Source: Mesostigma viride
Taxonomy: Eukaryota > Streptophyta > Mesostigmatophyceae > Mesostigmatales > Mesostigmataceae
Reading direction: 5' to 3'
DNA length: 64,000 bases
NCBI GenBank assembly: GCA_009746045.1
Contig: RPFO01000203.1
Location: 1 to 64,000, forward strand
Shown here piece after piece: positions 40,934 through 50,091 of this stretch (the stretch's first letter is position 1; each line of letters opens with the position of its first letter). The notes beneath the pieces were generated by a model that saw only the letters and a program-made list of their open reading frames with translations, did no database searches and was not told the origin of the DNA. The position numbers were made by a program, and so were the translations under genes.

Positions 40934-42715
40934 TCAGCTCGTTGTATAAAGGTGCCCCAACATGTGTGCCCCCTCTACCTCGGCTTGGGCCTCATGCCCG
41001 TATGCACGGTGCATCTGGTATGCTAACAGTTTCAGGGTGACAGCCTGAGGTGCAGTGGCATTGTCAGGATTCTCAACAGGTGGGGTGACTACTGGGGTAG
41101 TGACATTGGCTAACTGGGCAGCTTCAGAGGCTGCACGAAAGGCCGCCCGTGTGAGCACCTTGCCAATGTGAAGATCCACACTAGGGTGGTGTGTACCGAG
41201 AACATCTGCCCGCCCAGCATTCTCTTGCACTGTCACAACATTCCTCATAGGCCCAACCGCCCCAGTATCTAGCTGGGGTGCTGCAGTAGTGCTTGGTCGC
41301 TCGGCGTTGTACACACCCGACCTAGAAGACACCACATTGCTTAGGTCACGCATTGTAGACCCGTGCTCAGGAAGCACGTGATCCTGGCGCGACAGAGCCA
41401 GAGCAGCATCAACGGATTGCGTGAGCACATCACGGAATGAGACAGAGGATGCAGTCACGTTGCTTTTAGGAACGACGTCAGGCTCTACGACGGCCCGGTT
41501 CAGCGTGACGCATTGAGCAAAAGAAGGGGTATCGAGCGTGCTCTCACCTGACTTTCGTGCTGCCCGTCGCTCTGCCCACTCCTCGCGTGTGCCGTGGACG
41601 ACGATGCGCTTGGCCTTGCACGCCTCCACGCTGTGACCACGCAGAACGTCGTGGCACTTGCGGCAAAGGTTGTCCTCGAGCTCCAGGTCCGGGCGAACTC
41701 GGCAGTCATCCCGGACATGGCGACGTCCGAAGCAGCGCTCACAGCGTTGCTTGCGGTCAGTAGACGCCCCCTGCTGCCGCTTGGCCGGGGGATGATCACC
41801 CTGCTTGGCGTCGCCACCATGCCCGCGCTTGCGCCCTCGCTGGCCCCCGTTGTTGCCGTGGCCGACGACCTTTTTCAGGATGGCCGTAAGCTCCGACCGC
41901 GTAATTGGAGCCTCTGCGCCTGAAGAAGAAGACGCGCCGGCATCCACCTTGCGCAGGGATGGCAGAGCAGCCGAGGCAGCCGGCTTGGACTGCGCACTCT
42001 TGAAGCATGAGATTAAATACAGCATGCCCTCGTCGAAACTGACAGCACTCTTCTTTTTGAGTTCCGTCGCTATGGTCAGATGCACATCCGACGACAGGTC
42101 GCATTTCTTGAGAAATCGATTGCACAGGAAAATGGGCTTGAGAGTATCTAGCAGCTTGTGCTTGTGCACGAAGACCTGGAAATCACGTGCAGCCCCGGGC
42201 AAATTTGCCTTATTAACTGCATAGCCCTCGAAGTCATTGAAGGCTTGCTCGTCGGCCTCTTCCTTAGACCGCGACAAGTGGGCATCTAGACCGTTGTAAA
42301 AAACTTCCCAGGTTTGTTTGTTGTCGTCCGCAATGCGAACTAGATTGGCAATGTTTGGGTGCTTTGTTGTACTGCAGAATACTGCACGGAACTTGCCAAT
42401 CAGCTCCGAATCTTTGTCTGCGCGTCCATCGCGCAGACGCTTGAGAGCAGCTAGAAAATCTGCTGCGTCGTCCGCCGTATAGTCGGCAGGTAGATCCGCG
42501 GGCACCTCCGTTTGCTTGAGAGGGCCGCGATTCAGTGCATCGTCAGCAGCAAGCATCAGATGCTTGAACTGCTTGGCCAGTTCAGGTTGCGCCACGAGGG
42601 TTTGCATCAACCTCGTGGCCTCGTCCGCACTAAAGCGTGGCAGGACGGTCCCTGCGGCCTCGCCACTTGGCGTATCTGTGTGTTCGCCCGTGCGGCTCCG
42701 TGTACCGGAAGCCAT
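40934..42715 (-). CDS. Gag of element D with start of integrase zinc module
   Basis: 593 residues from the first ATG downstream of the LTR. A helical capsid-like region (~60-260) is followed by a Gly/Lys/Arg-rich segment and two zinc knuckles: C-E-R-C-F-G-R-R-H-V-R-D-D-C, and a looser C-x2-C-x6-H-x4-C. The last ~40 residues (L-A-Y-Q-M-H-R-A-Y-G-H-E) are the N-terminal half of the integrase zinc module, so Gag and integrase were one frame. No protease-sized domain separates knuckle and integrase. Confidence 0.85.
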   Translation of the reverse strand: MASGTRSRTGEHTDTPSGEAAGTVLPRFSADEATRLMQTLVAQPELAKQFKHLMLAADDALNRGPLKQTEVPADLPADYTADDAADFLAALKRLRDGRADKDSELIGKFRAVFCSTTKHPNIANLVRIADDNKQTWEVFYNGLDAHLSRSKEEADEQAFNDFEGYAVNKANLPGAARDFQVFVHKHKLLDTLKPIFLCNRFLKKCDLSSDVHLTIATELKKKSAVSFDEGMLYLISCFKSAQSKPAASAALPSLRKVDAGASSSSGAEAPITRSELTAILKKVVGHGNNGGQRGRKRGHGGDAKQGDHPPAKRQQGASTDRKQRCERCFGRRHVRDDCRVRPDLELEDNLCRKCHDVLRGHSVEACKAKRIVVHGTREEWAERRAARKSGESTLDTPSFAQCVTLNRAVVEPDVVPKSNVTASSVSFRDVLTQSVDAALALSRQDHVLPEHGSTMRDLSNVVSSRSGVYNAERPSTTAAPQLDTGAVGPMRNVVTVQENAGRADVLGTHHPSVDLHIGKVLTRAAFRAASEAAQLANVTTPVVTPPVENPDNATAPQAVTLKLLAYQMHRAYGHEAQAEVEGAHMLGHLYTTS

Positions 42716-42735
42716 CGGGATTTTTATGAATACAA

Positions 42736-43080
42736 GTTAAAGCCCGACCGGCTCAGCTATGGCGGTCGGTCACGTTGAGCTTGGGATAAGGTGAACACAG
42801 AGAACTGCTGTCGGAGCTGGCCAACCACTGGTTTATGTCTTAGCCAGCAAAGCCTATCCGGTTGGTCCGTAACCGTGGGACAAGCTAGCTGTCCGTACCG
42901 ACCCGGATAAGGCCCCGGACTGGGGCCTAGGTGGCGCCGGCCCTAGGCGCCGCCCTTAGACCGCTCGACCGCATCGGACCGCCGGATTATAGCCGGCGGC
43001 TTAGCGGACGCTAGCGGAAGGCGTGCGGACGGACATGGGGAACTTAGAGCCAGATCCTAGGGCTCTAGAGTTACTCAACT
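42736..43080 (-). repeat. 5' LTR of element D
   Basis: Inferred from position and ends: sense start AGTTGAGTAACTC at 43080, sense end TTTAACT at 42736, close to the Gag ATG. It contains a strong GC-rich inverted repeat (GGCCCCGGACTGGGGCC and GGCGCCGGCCCTAGGCGCC type, 42910-42955). The partner 3' LTR is deleted. Confidence 0.55.
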
Positions 43081-44178
43081 TAACCTGCTAGCTGTATGTG
43101 CTCGCTGTGCATTGTATAGGGCTAGTACCTCAGGTGGATAAATGCCTGCATGCAATCCATCTGGTGTAATGATCACCCCTTGTGGGGTTTTCATGAGTGG
43201 CCTCCTGTTGAGGACTTGGCACAGCCTGGTGGACCACAGAGCTCTGTCAGCATATGACCCACTGTCAGCCAGCAGATTACCATCTTCCTTGGCTACAAGG
43301 GTTTTAATGGACCTGATGGCCCTTTCAATAATGCCTTGCCTCTCATGATCTTCTAGCCCAGCCAGATCAATAGCCTCACACCCTGGTTCATTGGCAAGAC
43401 ACGTGAACTGTTGATCCAGTAATAATGCCTCCACAGGGTAGTACCTGGCCTGAGCAATCAAGAGAGCCCTGAGCAACTGTGTCTTGTCCATTCCAGGTAA
43501 TGGTTCAATGGTTGTGTACCGTGACCATGCATCTTTAAGTGCCAAGTAAGATTGTCCTTTTATATGAAAGACATCTCCTACCACCCTGCCCTTGCACTTA
43601 GGTGGGGTAGCTACATGCCACTTAGGGGGTTTGGGTGCATTGAACTGGCAATGCTGGCAGTGGGATCTGACCACCTGGCACGCACGTCTGAGTGCTGCCC
43701 CCCCTATTGCTGCTGCCACCACCTCTGCACTCACTTCATGCCCATAAAGGAAGTGCAACTGCAAAGCAAGCTCCTGAATACTGATATGAGCATCCGCTGA
43801 GGGGGACACTCTGCACACCTTGGGAACCATAGATGTGAAGGTTGGTTTAGAAACATAATCTTCTGAAACCAGCTGTAGCACCTTTCCAGAACTGCTCACT
43901 GCTCTGACAGTGGGGCATGCAGATGAAAGAGGTGAAGCAGGCACACTCAAGCCAGCATGAGAGGGAGACTCACACTTCTTGCCGTAAGGAGGCCGCTTGC
44001 AGTCCTTGGGGTCACCGTGGGGCGGCCCGTGGCACTTGTGGCACAGGACGTCCAAGTGCTGCAGCTCGTCCACGTTCTTGCGGCATTTGGGCCGCGAGTG
44101 GTACCTCATGCCACAGCGGGTGCACCGCTGAAAAGCCTTGTCCTCCTTGTCCTGCTTGTTGTTGTTGTTGTTGTTGTT

Positions 44179-44226
<48 letters not shown>

Positions 44227-45120
44227 GCTGTTGTTGTTGTTGTTGTTGCTGTTGTTGTTGCTGGAGCTGCCCCCCTTGGAGGGAGACTGCCCCTTACCCT
44301 TGCCCTTGCCCCAGCCCCTGCCCTTGCCCTTGCCCTTGCCCTTGCCCTTGCCCCTGCCCTTAAACAGCTGTCCCAGCAGGGACTTCTCCTCTGCCATGGT
44401 GACAGGTCTCTTGCTCCTGTCTTCCCTCTCCCTGTCCTCCTCCTCCCTATCCTCCCCCCTGACCCTCTTTACAGAGGTGCCCATGGCCCCCTGGCTGAGT
44501 GGGGCCAGGGCCAGCTTGATATAATCCAATGCCTCCTTCATGTCCTCCCAGTACTTTGCCATTCCTGTTGCAAGCATAGCGTAGGTGTTTTTGTCAAGTT
44601 TGAGTTTCTCCAGGAAGGAACGCAGCAAGAACTTGTGATCTAGCTGCTGGACATCAGGACGTGCTTTGATGGCTAGCTCATATTTCTTGGTCTCAGCCAC
44701 ATAGTCTACGGAGGTGACCCTGTATTCCTCTACCCACCTGAATGCCCCATACATGTCCACAGATGAGGGTGTGGAGAGGAGGTCAGTTAGCTCCTTCATG
44801 AAGGCCTCCCAGACTGCCCTAGCCAGCGTGTCCTGCCACTTGGGATACCTACGCTGGAAGACAAGGATGAGATTCTGAATCTGAGAGGAGGACTGGTGGT
44901 AAAAATCCCCCTGCATGAGAGATCCAAACCAATTCTTGACATTCAGTTCCTCCCTAGCCAGCTGTAGCCGAGAGAAGTGCATGATTCCCCTGCTCCCTAG
45001 TATACCCCTCAGGCAGCCCCCTGACATTAATCCTATCCACAGGACGGTTTTCATTGTATGTGGGCCACCTGGAGGGGGATGCAGGGGGTGAGGGAGAAGA
45101 TGGTGTTGCTGCTGCAGCAT
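43081..45120 (-). CDS. Gag C-terminal part and integrase of element E
   Basis: Genuine sequence starts at L-Q-L-A-R-E-E-L (~44960); the first ~53 residues are an out-of-frame lead. There follow a helical Gag region, a Lys-Gly repeat, a long Asn run, a knuckle C-T-R-C-G-M-R-Y-H-S-R-P-K-C, a second C-x2-C-x4-H-x5-C, and then without a break the integrase. The integrase has F-L-Y-G-H-E ... C-Q-H-C, G-D-V-F-H (~43575), L-L-L-D-Q-Q-F (~43420) and I-I-E-R-A-I (~43325), a complete D-D-E. Gag and integrase are thus one polyprotein with no protease between them. Element D interrupts the frame at its end (A-S-R-L). Confidence 0.88.
44155..44385 (-). repeat. Asn and Lys-Gly codon repeats in Gag of element E
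   Basis: An AAC trinucleotide array (44155-44270) encodes ~35 Asn. A GGCAAG hexanucleotide array (about 44295-44375) encodes Lys-Gly repeats, probably an RNA-binding tail. Antisense frames rich in Val, Leu or Cys are artefacts. Confidence 0.85.
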
Positions 45121-46210
45121 TCACAGGAGAGACATGCTGAGAGGGAGGTGCTACCTGAGTGAGCTGAGCAGGAGAGGCAAGCATGGGCTGTGTAGGAGGG
45201 GTAGGCAACATAGGGGTGGGCTGGGTGGGGGTGTGAGGATGTGTGACTTCCCGCCTCCTGCTGCGGGCCTCCTCCCAGTCATGGAAGGTGGGAGAGAGAG
45301 ACACGTCATCGTCAGTAGGGTTAGTAAAATCATGATGCAGCCAGGTAGGCAACCACCTACCCGCCCCTGACAAGATGGCATTGTGCAGGAGCTCCAGGAG
45401 TCGCACCAGGCGAACCCTGTTGCCCTGCACCCTCCTCCCTGAGAGGAGGGCCTGCAGGGCAGGCAGCAAGTCGTCACACACCCTGCGTGTGTCCGCGTGG
45501 ACTTTGGGCAAGCCCAGTATGTGCGTGATAATCGCACACACCAGGCTGCCCGCCTCCGCGACGTGCAGCTGCTGGCTCCTGTCGGCCAGCCCACGGAAGG
45601 AGGCGGTGGCGGCCTGAATGGCCCTCCACACAGGCTCATCACCCAGGGTGACGAAGTCCTGACCTTCCAGATCGCCGTCCAGCCGTGCCGGCTGCTGCCC
45701 TGCCAGGGTGGGACCCTGAGGCCCCTCCGGCCCAGCCAGGGCCTTGTCCCTGTTGCGACTAGAGGGGGCCTGCCCCCCAGAGCCGCTGGAGGTGCCCGTG
45801 ACACCCTCCATGGGAGTGACCTCCCCCGCCTGCGCCGGAGGCGCCGGCGTCGCTGCCGGGGTCCCTGCAACCCCGGTGGCCTCCTCAGCCACCTGGCCCC
45901 CCACGCTGGGCGGGGGAGCCCGCTGCTGAGGCTGGACCCTCTGACCTGCCAGAGGGTCCTGGGTGGTTTCACCACCCATGGGCGTGGTAGGGGCGACTGC
46001 CGCCCCGCGCTCCGTCGCAGGCGGCATCGCAGCCGCCTCGCGCCTGTCCGGGCCCCAGCCAACTGGCGTGACTTGGGGCCACGGCGGCAACGGAGTCAGC
46101 GTGATCTCCTGCTTGGCGACCACGCGCAGCGCCTCTCTCTGACGCTGCCTGGACGCCCACTGATCCACAGTGCCTGGATTGCGCCTCGGCCTATTGGCGA
46201 AGCACCACAT
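44954..46210 (-). CDS. Gag middle part of element E
   Basis: 418 residues; Pro/Ala/Gly-rich N-terminal half, then a helical domain (W-R-A-I-Q-A-A-T ... L-L-E-L-L-H-N-A-I, residues ~190-290) and a Pro/Thr-rich linker ending Y-N-E-N-R-P-V-D-R-I-N-V. The corresponding region of F shows that it should continue directly into L-Q-L-A-R-E-E-L; here it is cut by a one-base indel near 44980. Confidence 0.75.
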   Translation of the reverse strand: MWCFANRPRRNPGTVDQWASRQRQREALRVVAKQEITLTPLPPWPQVTPVGWGPDRREAAAMPPATERGAAVAPTTPMGGETTQDPLAGQRVQPQQRAPPPSVGGQVAEEATGVAGTPAATPAPPAQAGEVTPMEGVTGTSSGSGGQAPSSRNRDKALAGPEGPQGPTLAGQQPARLDGDLEGQDFVTLGDEPVWRAIQAATASFRGLADRSQQLHVAEAGSLVCAIITHILGLPKVHADTRRVCDDLLPALQALLSGRRVQGNRVRLVRLLELLHNAILSGAGRWLPTWLHHDFTNPTDDDVSLSPTFHDWEEARSRRREVTHPHTPTQPTPMLPTPPTQPMLASPAQLTQVAPPSQHVSPVNAAAATPSSPSPPASPSRWPTYNENRPVDRINVRGLPEGYTREQGNHALLSATAG

Positions 46211-46883
46211 CCAAACTGCATGCCACCTGGATCATGTTGAACTGCATCCGCAGACGATTCTCGAGCAGCGTGTGCGTCCGATGAACATCCATCGCGTGCG
46301 TCGGCTCATCGGCGGTCAGCTGAAAACGCTGACGAATGATCCAGCCGTTCACCGAGATGAACGCTGGGATGTCATCTTCCCCGATGGGGAGAAGATACGG
46401 TAAGCGCCCGAACTCGACAGGCGGCGGAACATGCGCACCATACCGGTCGATGTCCAGGATGGCCATCTGTCGGCCCACCGAGAGATTACCAGACGTCGCC
46501 GGCGTCTGGGAAGAAATCTCTAGCGAAGGCCGTGGCCTCACAGGCGGCACCTCCCCGTCCTCTTCCGAGGAGTCACTCCGTTCACGACCCCCATCACCTG
46601 CGATGGGGGAATTACGTGCCCGGGGGACCTGCCCCCCGGGTGCCATGGCGGACGAGCCGCCAGTGGCAAACGGGCGTCCGCTCGCCATCCCCCGGGCGCC
46701 GGTCCCCACCTGCGGGGTCCGACGCCTGGGGTGGTCGGCGACCACCGTGCGGAAGGTGACGCTAGGCGTCACCCTCGCTGCATCGTTGGCGGAGGGCGTG
46801 CCCTCCGGCGTGAGTCGGGGGGATGTGCGCCTGGCAGGCGCCTTCCCCTTGTTGTTGTTGTCGTTGACGTTGTTGAAAGCCAT
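46191..46883 (-). CDS. Gag N-terminal part of element E
   Basis: 230 residues from the first ATG after the PBS. The N-terminal ~110 residues are basic and disordered; a more structured part follows (M-A-I-L-D-I-D-R-Y-G ... I-I-R-Q-R-F-Q-L). It overlaps the next Gag frame by 20 bases, the two being one base out of register near 46200. I cannot name a domain. Confidence 0.7.
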   Translation of the reverse strand: MAFNNVNDNNNKGKAPARRTSPRLTPEGTPSANDAARVTPSVTFRTVVADHPRRRTPQVGTGARGMASGRPFATGGSSAMAPGGQVPRARNSPIAGDGGRERSDSSEEDGEVPPVRPRPSLEISSQTPATSGNLSVGRQMAILDIDRYGAHVPPPVEFGRLPYLLPIGEDDIPAFISVNGWIIRQRFQLTADEPTHAMDVHRTHTLLENRLRMQFNMIQVACSLDVVLRQ

Positions 46884-46913
46884 GTTTTTTTGTTTTTCGG
46901 AAAAAATAAAAAA

Positions 46914-46926
46914 GCTTTTCAGTCCA
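46914..46926 (-). promoter_or_regulatory. Primer-binding site of element E
   Basis: Directly next to the LTR end the sense strand reads TGGACTGAAAAGC. It starts with TGG as expected for pairing with a tRNA 3' CCA. The tRNA species was not identified. Confidence 0.65.
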
Positions 46927-47386
46927 AGTTGGAACGAGTCTAACGACGATGGACAACTGCCGAAAGCTGAAATGGAAGGATGGTTGTATTAGCAATAATA
47001 CAACTGATGAGAGTAGTGTAAGCTTGAGGGCTCAGAATGGAACGTCTGGGCAAACTCGGGTGCTGCGGCACTCCCCAGTGCTACGCCTATATGCCTATGG
47101 CAGTGCTACCTGCAGCACCTACCGGTGGACAACTGGACACTGCAATGCCATGCGACCACGTCACTAGCATCACCTACACTCGGCCCGTCAGACCCGGATA
47201 ACCCGGATCTGGCGGGTCGAGCTAGAGCCTAGGAACAGTCTGGCACTAACTGCACGTCAGTCCACATGACACCTCAGTACCGTACACCCTGCCGTACAGT
47301 ACTGAGGTGTCCCGCTCAGCCGCGGTAGGCAATACGCGGCGCGCAGGCCGGAAATCCGTGTGTCAGCCTAAGCATCTCATCTAACT
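46927..47386 (-). repeat. 5' LTR of element E
   Basis: 460 bp, one substitution from the 3' LTR (T in place of G at the position equivalent to 34503). GATGC follows at 47387-47391. Confidence 0.93.
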
Positions 47387-49220
47387 GATGCAGTATAGTG
47401 CATGGTTGAAAAATGAATTAAATAAAATGTGCGTTCCGCGCTTGGGTTGATTATACCCGGGCGGAACGGGGCGTGAGGTGCAGTGCCCCTGAAAAGAACA
47501 ACCTACGCATTATTTAATACTAGCCGTGCAGATTCGGGATATTCTACCCCCGGTCTGTACAGTTAGCGTCGTACTAGCATCACTGAACATAAGGGTTTAA
47601 TGACGTCAGTTAGCTAGGGATAAGGGAGGTTTTGCGACTAAAAGCCGCTCTGGCTGGTTTTGTCGGCCTCTTTCTTTGCTGTCAGCCGCAGCTATGGGTG
47701 CTGCGGAGCAAAATCCCAAAAGCACTGGTTGCACCGGCCACTTGGCCAGTGGTGAGACTTTCAGTTGTTAACCGGCCAGGCGTAGTTCCTCGCTCGGTTA
47801 ACTAAAAGAAAAGGAAATGATTACCTCCGGTCCGCACCTTTTCCCCAGCTTGGGGTCTTTGGTGGGCCGGGTGCCGTGACAGGTGCTCAACTGTCGCTTG
47901 GTCGGCCCAGTGCGCGAGCTGGTGCTCCGTACCTGGGGATGCTTGCACCCCGGGTTGGAGCCGGATGGCTGGCACTGGCGACCCGTGTCTCGGTCCGCGG
48001 CCTGAGGCTTTTTCTTCGGAAATTGCTGCTGGCCAGCAAACTTTGCAATTGCCTTCCGCCGAAGGGGGGGGTGGTTGGGGCTGGGGACGGCGATGGGAAA
48101 AGCGCCTAAGCTAGAAATTTTTTCCCCACGCATAGAAACCTCGGGGGGGAATGCGGTCTTGGCTGAACGGACTCTCGTTCAGCCAGGTGCCTGGGGCTGT
48201 GGCCTCGGGCATCCGGGCTGGCGGGGCCTGGGCTAGGTCCACGTTTTTTCTCGAAGCACCCCGGATCTATGGGGAGACGGCCAAAGCGGTACCGACTCGG
48301 GGCCCCGAGAGGGGTCATCATGATAGGCTGGCCGTGCGCAATCGCAGTGCAAATTATGCGCTGGGCCTTTTTGGGCCTGGCCATGCATCCACAGCCGCCG
48401 GGCACACGCCTCCCGATGTGGGGGGGCTCCCGTTTTGCGGCAGGGCGGCCACTTGTGACAACGAGCAAGGTGGAGTGCGGCTTCAAGGGAAAGCCAGGGC
48501 GGGGGTGATTGGGCAACGTACTTCATGAAGGGCCTTGAACGGCGTGCCTCCGGGCATGTCAATAGTGTCACATGTATGCTTCCACTTATTGTTTTATGGG
48601 AATGAAGATGCTGGTTTTTGTGGGAGCTACCTGGGACATGAATCGGGGTTCTTTGAACGGAGTTTCTTCTATACGTGAATGCGGGAACAAGAGGCCGCTG
48701 GATGAGCGGCTTATAGGTCGTAGTGTTTTCTCGTAGCTGTTTGGCTAGAGCTTTTGTGATTAGTAGATGCAGTATAGTGCATGGTTGAAAAATGAATTAA
48801 ATAAAATGTGCGTTCCGCGCTTGGGTTGATTATACCCGGGCGGAACGGGGCGTGAGGTGCAGTGCCCCTGAAAAGAACAACCTACGCATCATTTAATACT
48901 AGCCGTGCAGATTCGGGATATTCTACCCCCGGTCTGTACGGTTAGCGTCTTACTAGCATCACTGAACATAAGGGTTTAATGACGTCAGTTAGCTAGGGAT
49001 AAGGGAGGTTTTGCGACTAAAAGCCGCTCTGGCTGGTTTTGTCGGCCTCTTTCTTTGCTCCCCACGCACCCCCCCTTGTCTTGGTTGCCTCTAGGGCAAC
49101 GTACTTCATGAAGGGCCTTGAACGGCGTGCCTCCGGGCATGTCAATAGTGTCACATGTATGCTTCCACTTATTGTTTTAATGAAGATGCTGGTTTTTGTG
49201 GGAGCTACGTGGGACATGAA
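47387..49220 (+). repeat. Modular LTR-like region: block pairs T-Q and S, continuation of the C 3' LTR
   Basis: Block T (47392-47680) recurs at 48771-49059. Block Q (48511-48642) recurs at 49094-49220. Block S (48643-48770) recurs at 34315-34442. Between T and Q lie 830 bp of otherwise unseen DNA (47681-48510) in the first unit and only 34 bp in the second. T contains an inverted repeat CGTTCCGC...GCGGAACG. With E removed, the order after the C 3' LTR start is S-T-Q-S-T-Q followed by the block at 49221. No coding signal was recognised. Confidence 0.7.
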
Positions 49221-49729
49221 ATGACGTTTCCTAGGCTGTGCCGACAGTACCCGGCGCGCCACTGTGGGCGCGTACGGACACAGGATGTACAAGTGTCACT
49301 ATGATAGTCCGCAGGACGTTGACAGGACCTGTACAGGACTCGATGGTCAATTGATAGGTAGGCGTGCTGTAGCGCGCCAGGACCTATGAGACAATTGATG
49401 CTGAGTAGTGTACGGATAGGTCCACAGGACTAGCCGTATGGACAATTGATAGATCTGCGCGCCAAAGGCGTGCCAGAGTCTGTGTAATCAATTGATTGAT
49501 AGTTCAGCTGTGACAGTGCAGCTGAATACTTGGACGCGTCCCTAGCAACCTATATGTGTGACTTGGTAGCACCGGGACGCTAGTTCTTGCGTGCACGTTC
49601 TCTTGGCACTGCGACCCTGTCGCCTGTGTTGCGTGCAGTCTTGGAAGTGACGTGACTTACGTCTGTGTTCCTTATTCTTAATAAAGGCAACATTCCTGCA
49701 AGAACCATGGCGGAATTCAGCACAACTCT
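49221..49729 (+). repeat. Copy of the C LTR/leader block (R)
   Basis: Near-identical to 14003-14510, including the AATAAAGG motif and the ATGGCGGAATTC start of the accessory frame of C. After CACAACTCT it changes abruptly into the leader of gypsy element I. It may be the end of the C 3' LTR or a promoter block now serving element I. Confidence 0.75.
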
Positions 49730-49750
49730 CTCACAACTGGTACGAGCACC

Positions 49751-50049
49751 ATGTCAACACGGCTTCAAGCAAGGAATGCCAGAGAGACAGAAGACGAGAC
49801 CAGAGACAGTGACTCAGAGAATAGAGAGATAGAACCGGTAGACAACCACCAGCAAGGTGCAGAGGTGCTAGAGGTACCACAGCACGTCCAAGCAGGGACA
49901 AATAGAGGTGAGGACATGGAGAGACCTGCGGAAGGCTCCCCACGATCCAGCTACCAGAACCCTAGGAGTCCACCAGATGAGGACAATCTATACTCCATAA
50001 TAGAACAAGATGATGACAGGCGTGACCGGGAGATGCTCCAAGGGGGTTC

Positions 50050-50091
<42 letters not shown>

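Larger units (their letters stand above)
38645..43080 (-). mobile_element. Element D: copia-like element nested in E, 3' truncated
   Basis: 5' LTR (42736-43080), Gag, integrase, protease-like domain and the first part of RT on the minus strand. The rest of RT, RNase H and the 3' LTR are missing: RT sequence ends at 38646 directly against E integrase sequence. No target duplication can be shown because the low end was deleted. Frameshifts lie near 40935, 39975 and 38790. Same unusual domain order as C and E, but clearly a different family by protein sequence. Confidence 0.85.
34443..47386 (-). mobile_element. Element E: copia-like element with Gag-INT-PR-RT-RNaseH order, recent insertion
   Basis: Bounded by two 460 bp LTRs that differ at one position. 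The 5-bp duplication GATGC lies at 34438-34442 and 47387-47391, and the empty-site equivalent TAGATGCAGTATAG is visible at 48764-48777. Sense order: 5' LTR, PBS, Gag in three frames, integrase, (element D), protease, RT, RNase H, 3' UTR, polypurine tract, 3' LTR. The coding region has frameshifts near 46200, 44980 and 36530 and an in-frame TGA near 38460. This near-identical-LTR copy was thus already defective or decayed very quickly. Confidence 0.92.

Noticed and set aside
41270-41290. L-D-T-G-A in the Gag C terminus of D as a normal protease placed before integrase
   Set aside because: Only ~25 residues separate it from the next L-G motif and there is no room for a retropepsin fold. The equivalent is absent in E and C, and a better protease-like domain follows the integrase.
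43957-44643. Val/Leu/Cys-rich plus-strand frames that look like membrane proteins
   Set aside because: Antisense translation of the AAC and GGCAAG codon repeats in Gag of E. The same artefact appears in F at 61680-62264.
47798-48528. Several 75-136 residue frames on both strands
   Set aside because: No domain, no conservation elsewhere in the window, and overlapping frames of similar length on both strands, as expected of GC-rich non-coding DNA.
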